Positions 58,610 to 58,692 of a stretch of 58,692 nt of DNA are shown here, one piece after another (the first letter of the stretch is position 1; the number at the start of each line of letters is the position of its first letter). Position numbers and translations under genes: made by a program. The stretch lies in the NCBI RefSeq assembly GCF_001552075.1, contig NZ_BCQM01000014.1, forward strand, positions 1-58,692, in the 5' to 3' direction. The notes beneath the pieces were generated by a model that did not search any database, was not told the origin of the DNA, and worked only from the letters and a program-made list of their open reading frames with translations. This DNA is from Arthrobacter luteolus NBRC 107841. GTDB lineage: Bacteria > Actinomycetota > Actinomycetes > Actinomycetales > Micrococcaceae.

Positions 58610-58692
58610 GGGCCGGAAGGAGCGGGCCCTGCTCTCAACCGTAGCAAAATCCCCGATCCGGTGCCGCGGCATTAAGCCCCGCCCGCCGCCGG

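Overview
The window is high-GC DNA with dense genes, many ATGA/GTGA stop-start overlaps, several GTG and TTG starts, and an IdeR/DtxR-type iron box. Its gene content is typical of a free-living soil actinobacterium. I infer Micrococcaceae, probably Arthrobacter or a close relative, from general resemblance only. It reads as chromosome: there is no transposase, integrase, phage gene or CRISPR array, and the one RNA gene recognised is tRNA-Ala(CGC).

Layout. (1) 1-4035: an iron-siderophore ABC importer (fused FecCD permease running off the left edge, lipoprotein receptor, ATPase) behind an iron box. (2) 4198-6003: a DUF1801 protein, a tandem ~41-bp repeat, and an Rv2629-like release-factor-fold protein. 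(3) 6004-13130: a purine module, xdhABC behind a long structured leader, facing an NCS2 purine permease with its own foldable leader. (4) 13358-20877: an Old Yellow Enzyme, a small lipoprotein, an Ntn amidase, a collagen-like glycine-rich protein with an unknown partner, and a three-part kinase/M23-like/aminotransferase fusion related to hydroxylysine or phosphoethanolamine breakdown. (5) 21001-30271: a GntR-controlled catabolic operon with a tripartite tricarboxylate transporter (TctCBA), sialidase-like protein, DapA-family lyase, fucose-isomerase-like protein and FGGY kinase. (6) 30275-32963: an ABC exporter pair and an NTF2-like protein. (7) 33000-38421: a P1B ATPase and a metal ABC importer whose last gene is an IclR regulator; a perfect 20-bp palindrome precedes the importer, and a relative of it precedes the Nramp gene near 50 kb. 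(8) 38511-45771: small proteins, a Cys-rich copper-storage protein, tRNA-Ala with an 8-bp tandem repeat, and a class A PBP. (9) 45868-56287: ABC exporter, TrxB-like reductase, MntH, small membrane proteins, an MFS transporter and an OmpR-type two-component system. (10) 56294-58692: an APC permease and a paired SMR exporter preceded by a clear guanidine-III riboswitch.

The main points for follow-up are the operon at 21-30 kb, whose substrate I cannot name; the foldable leader of the purine permease with mutually exclusive pairings; the guanidine-III riboswitch; the shared metal-box-like palindrome; and the collagen-like/unknown gene pair. All calls come from reading the sequence. No database search was run.
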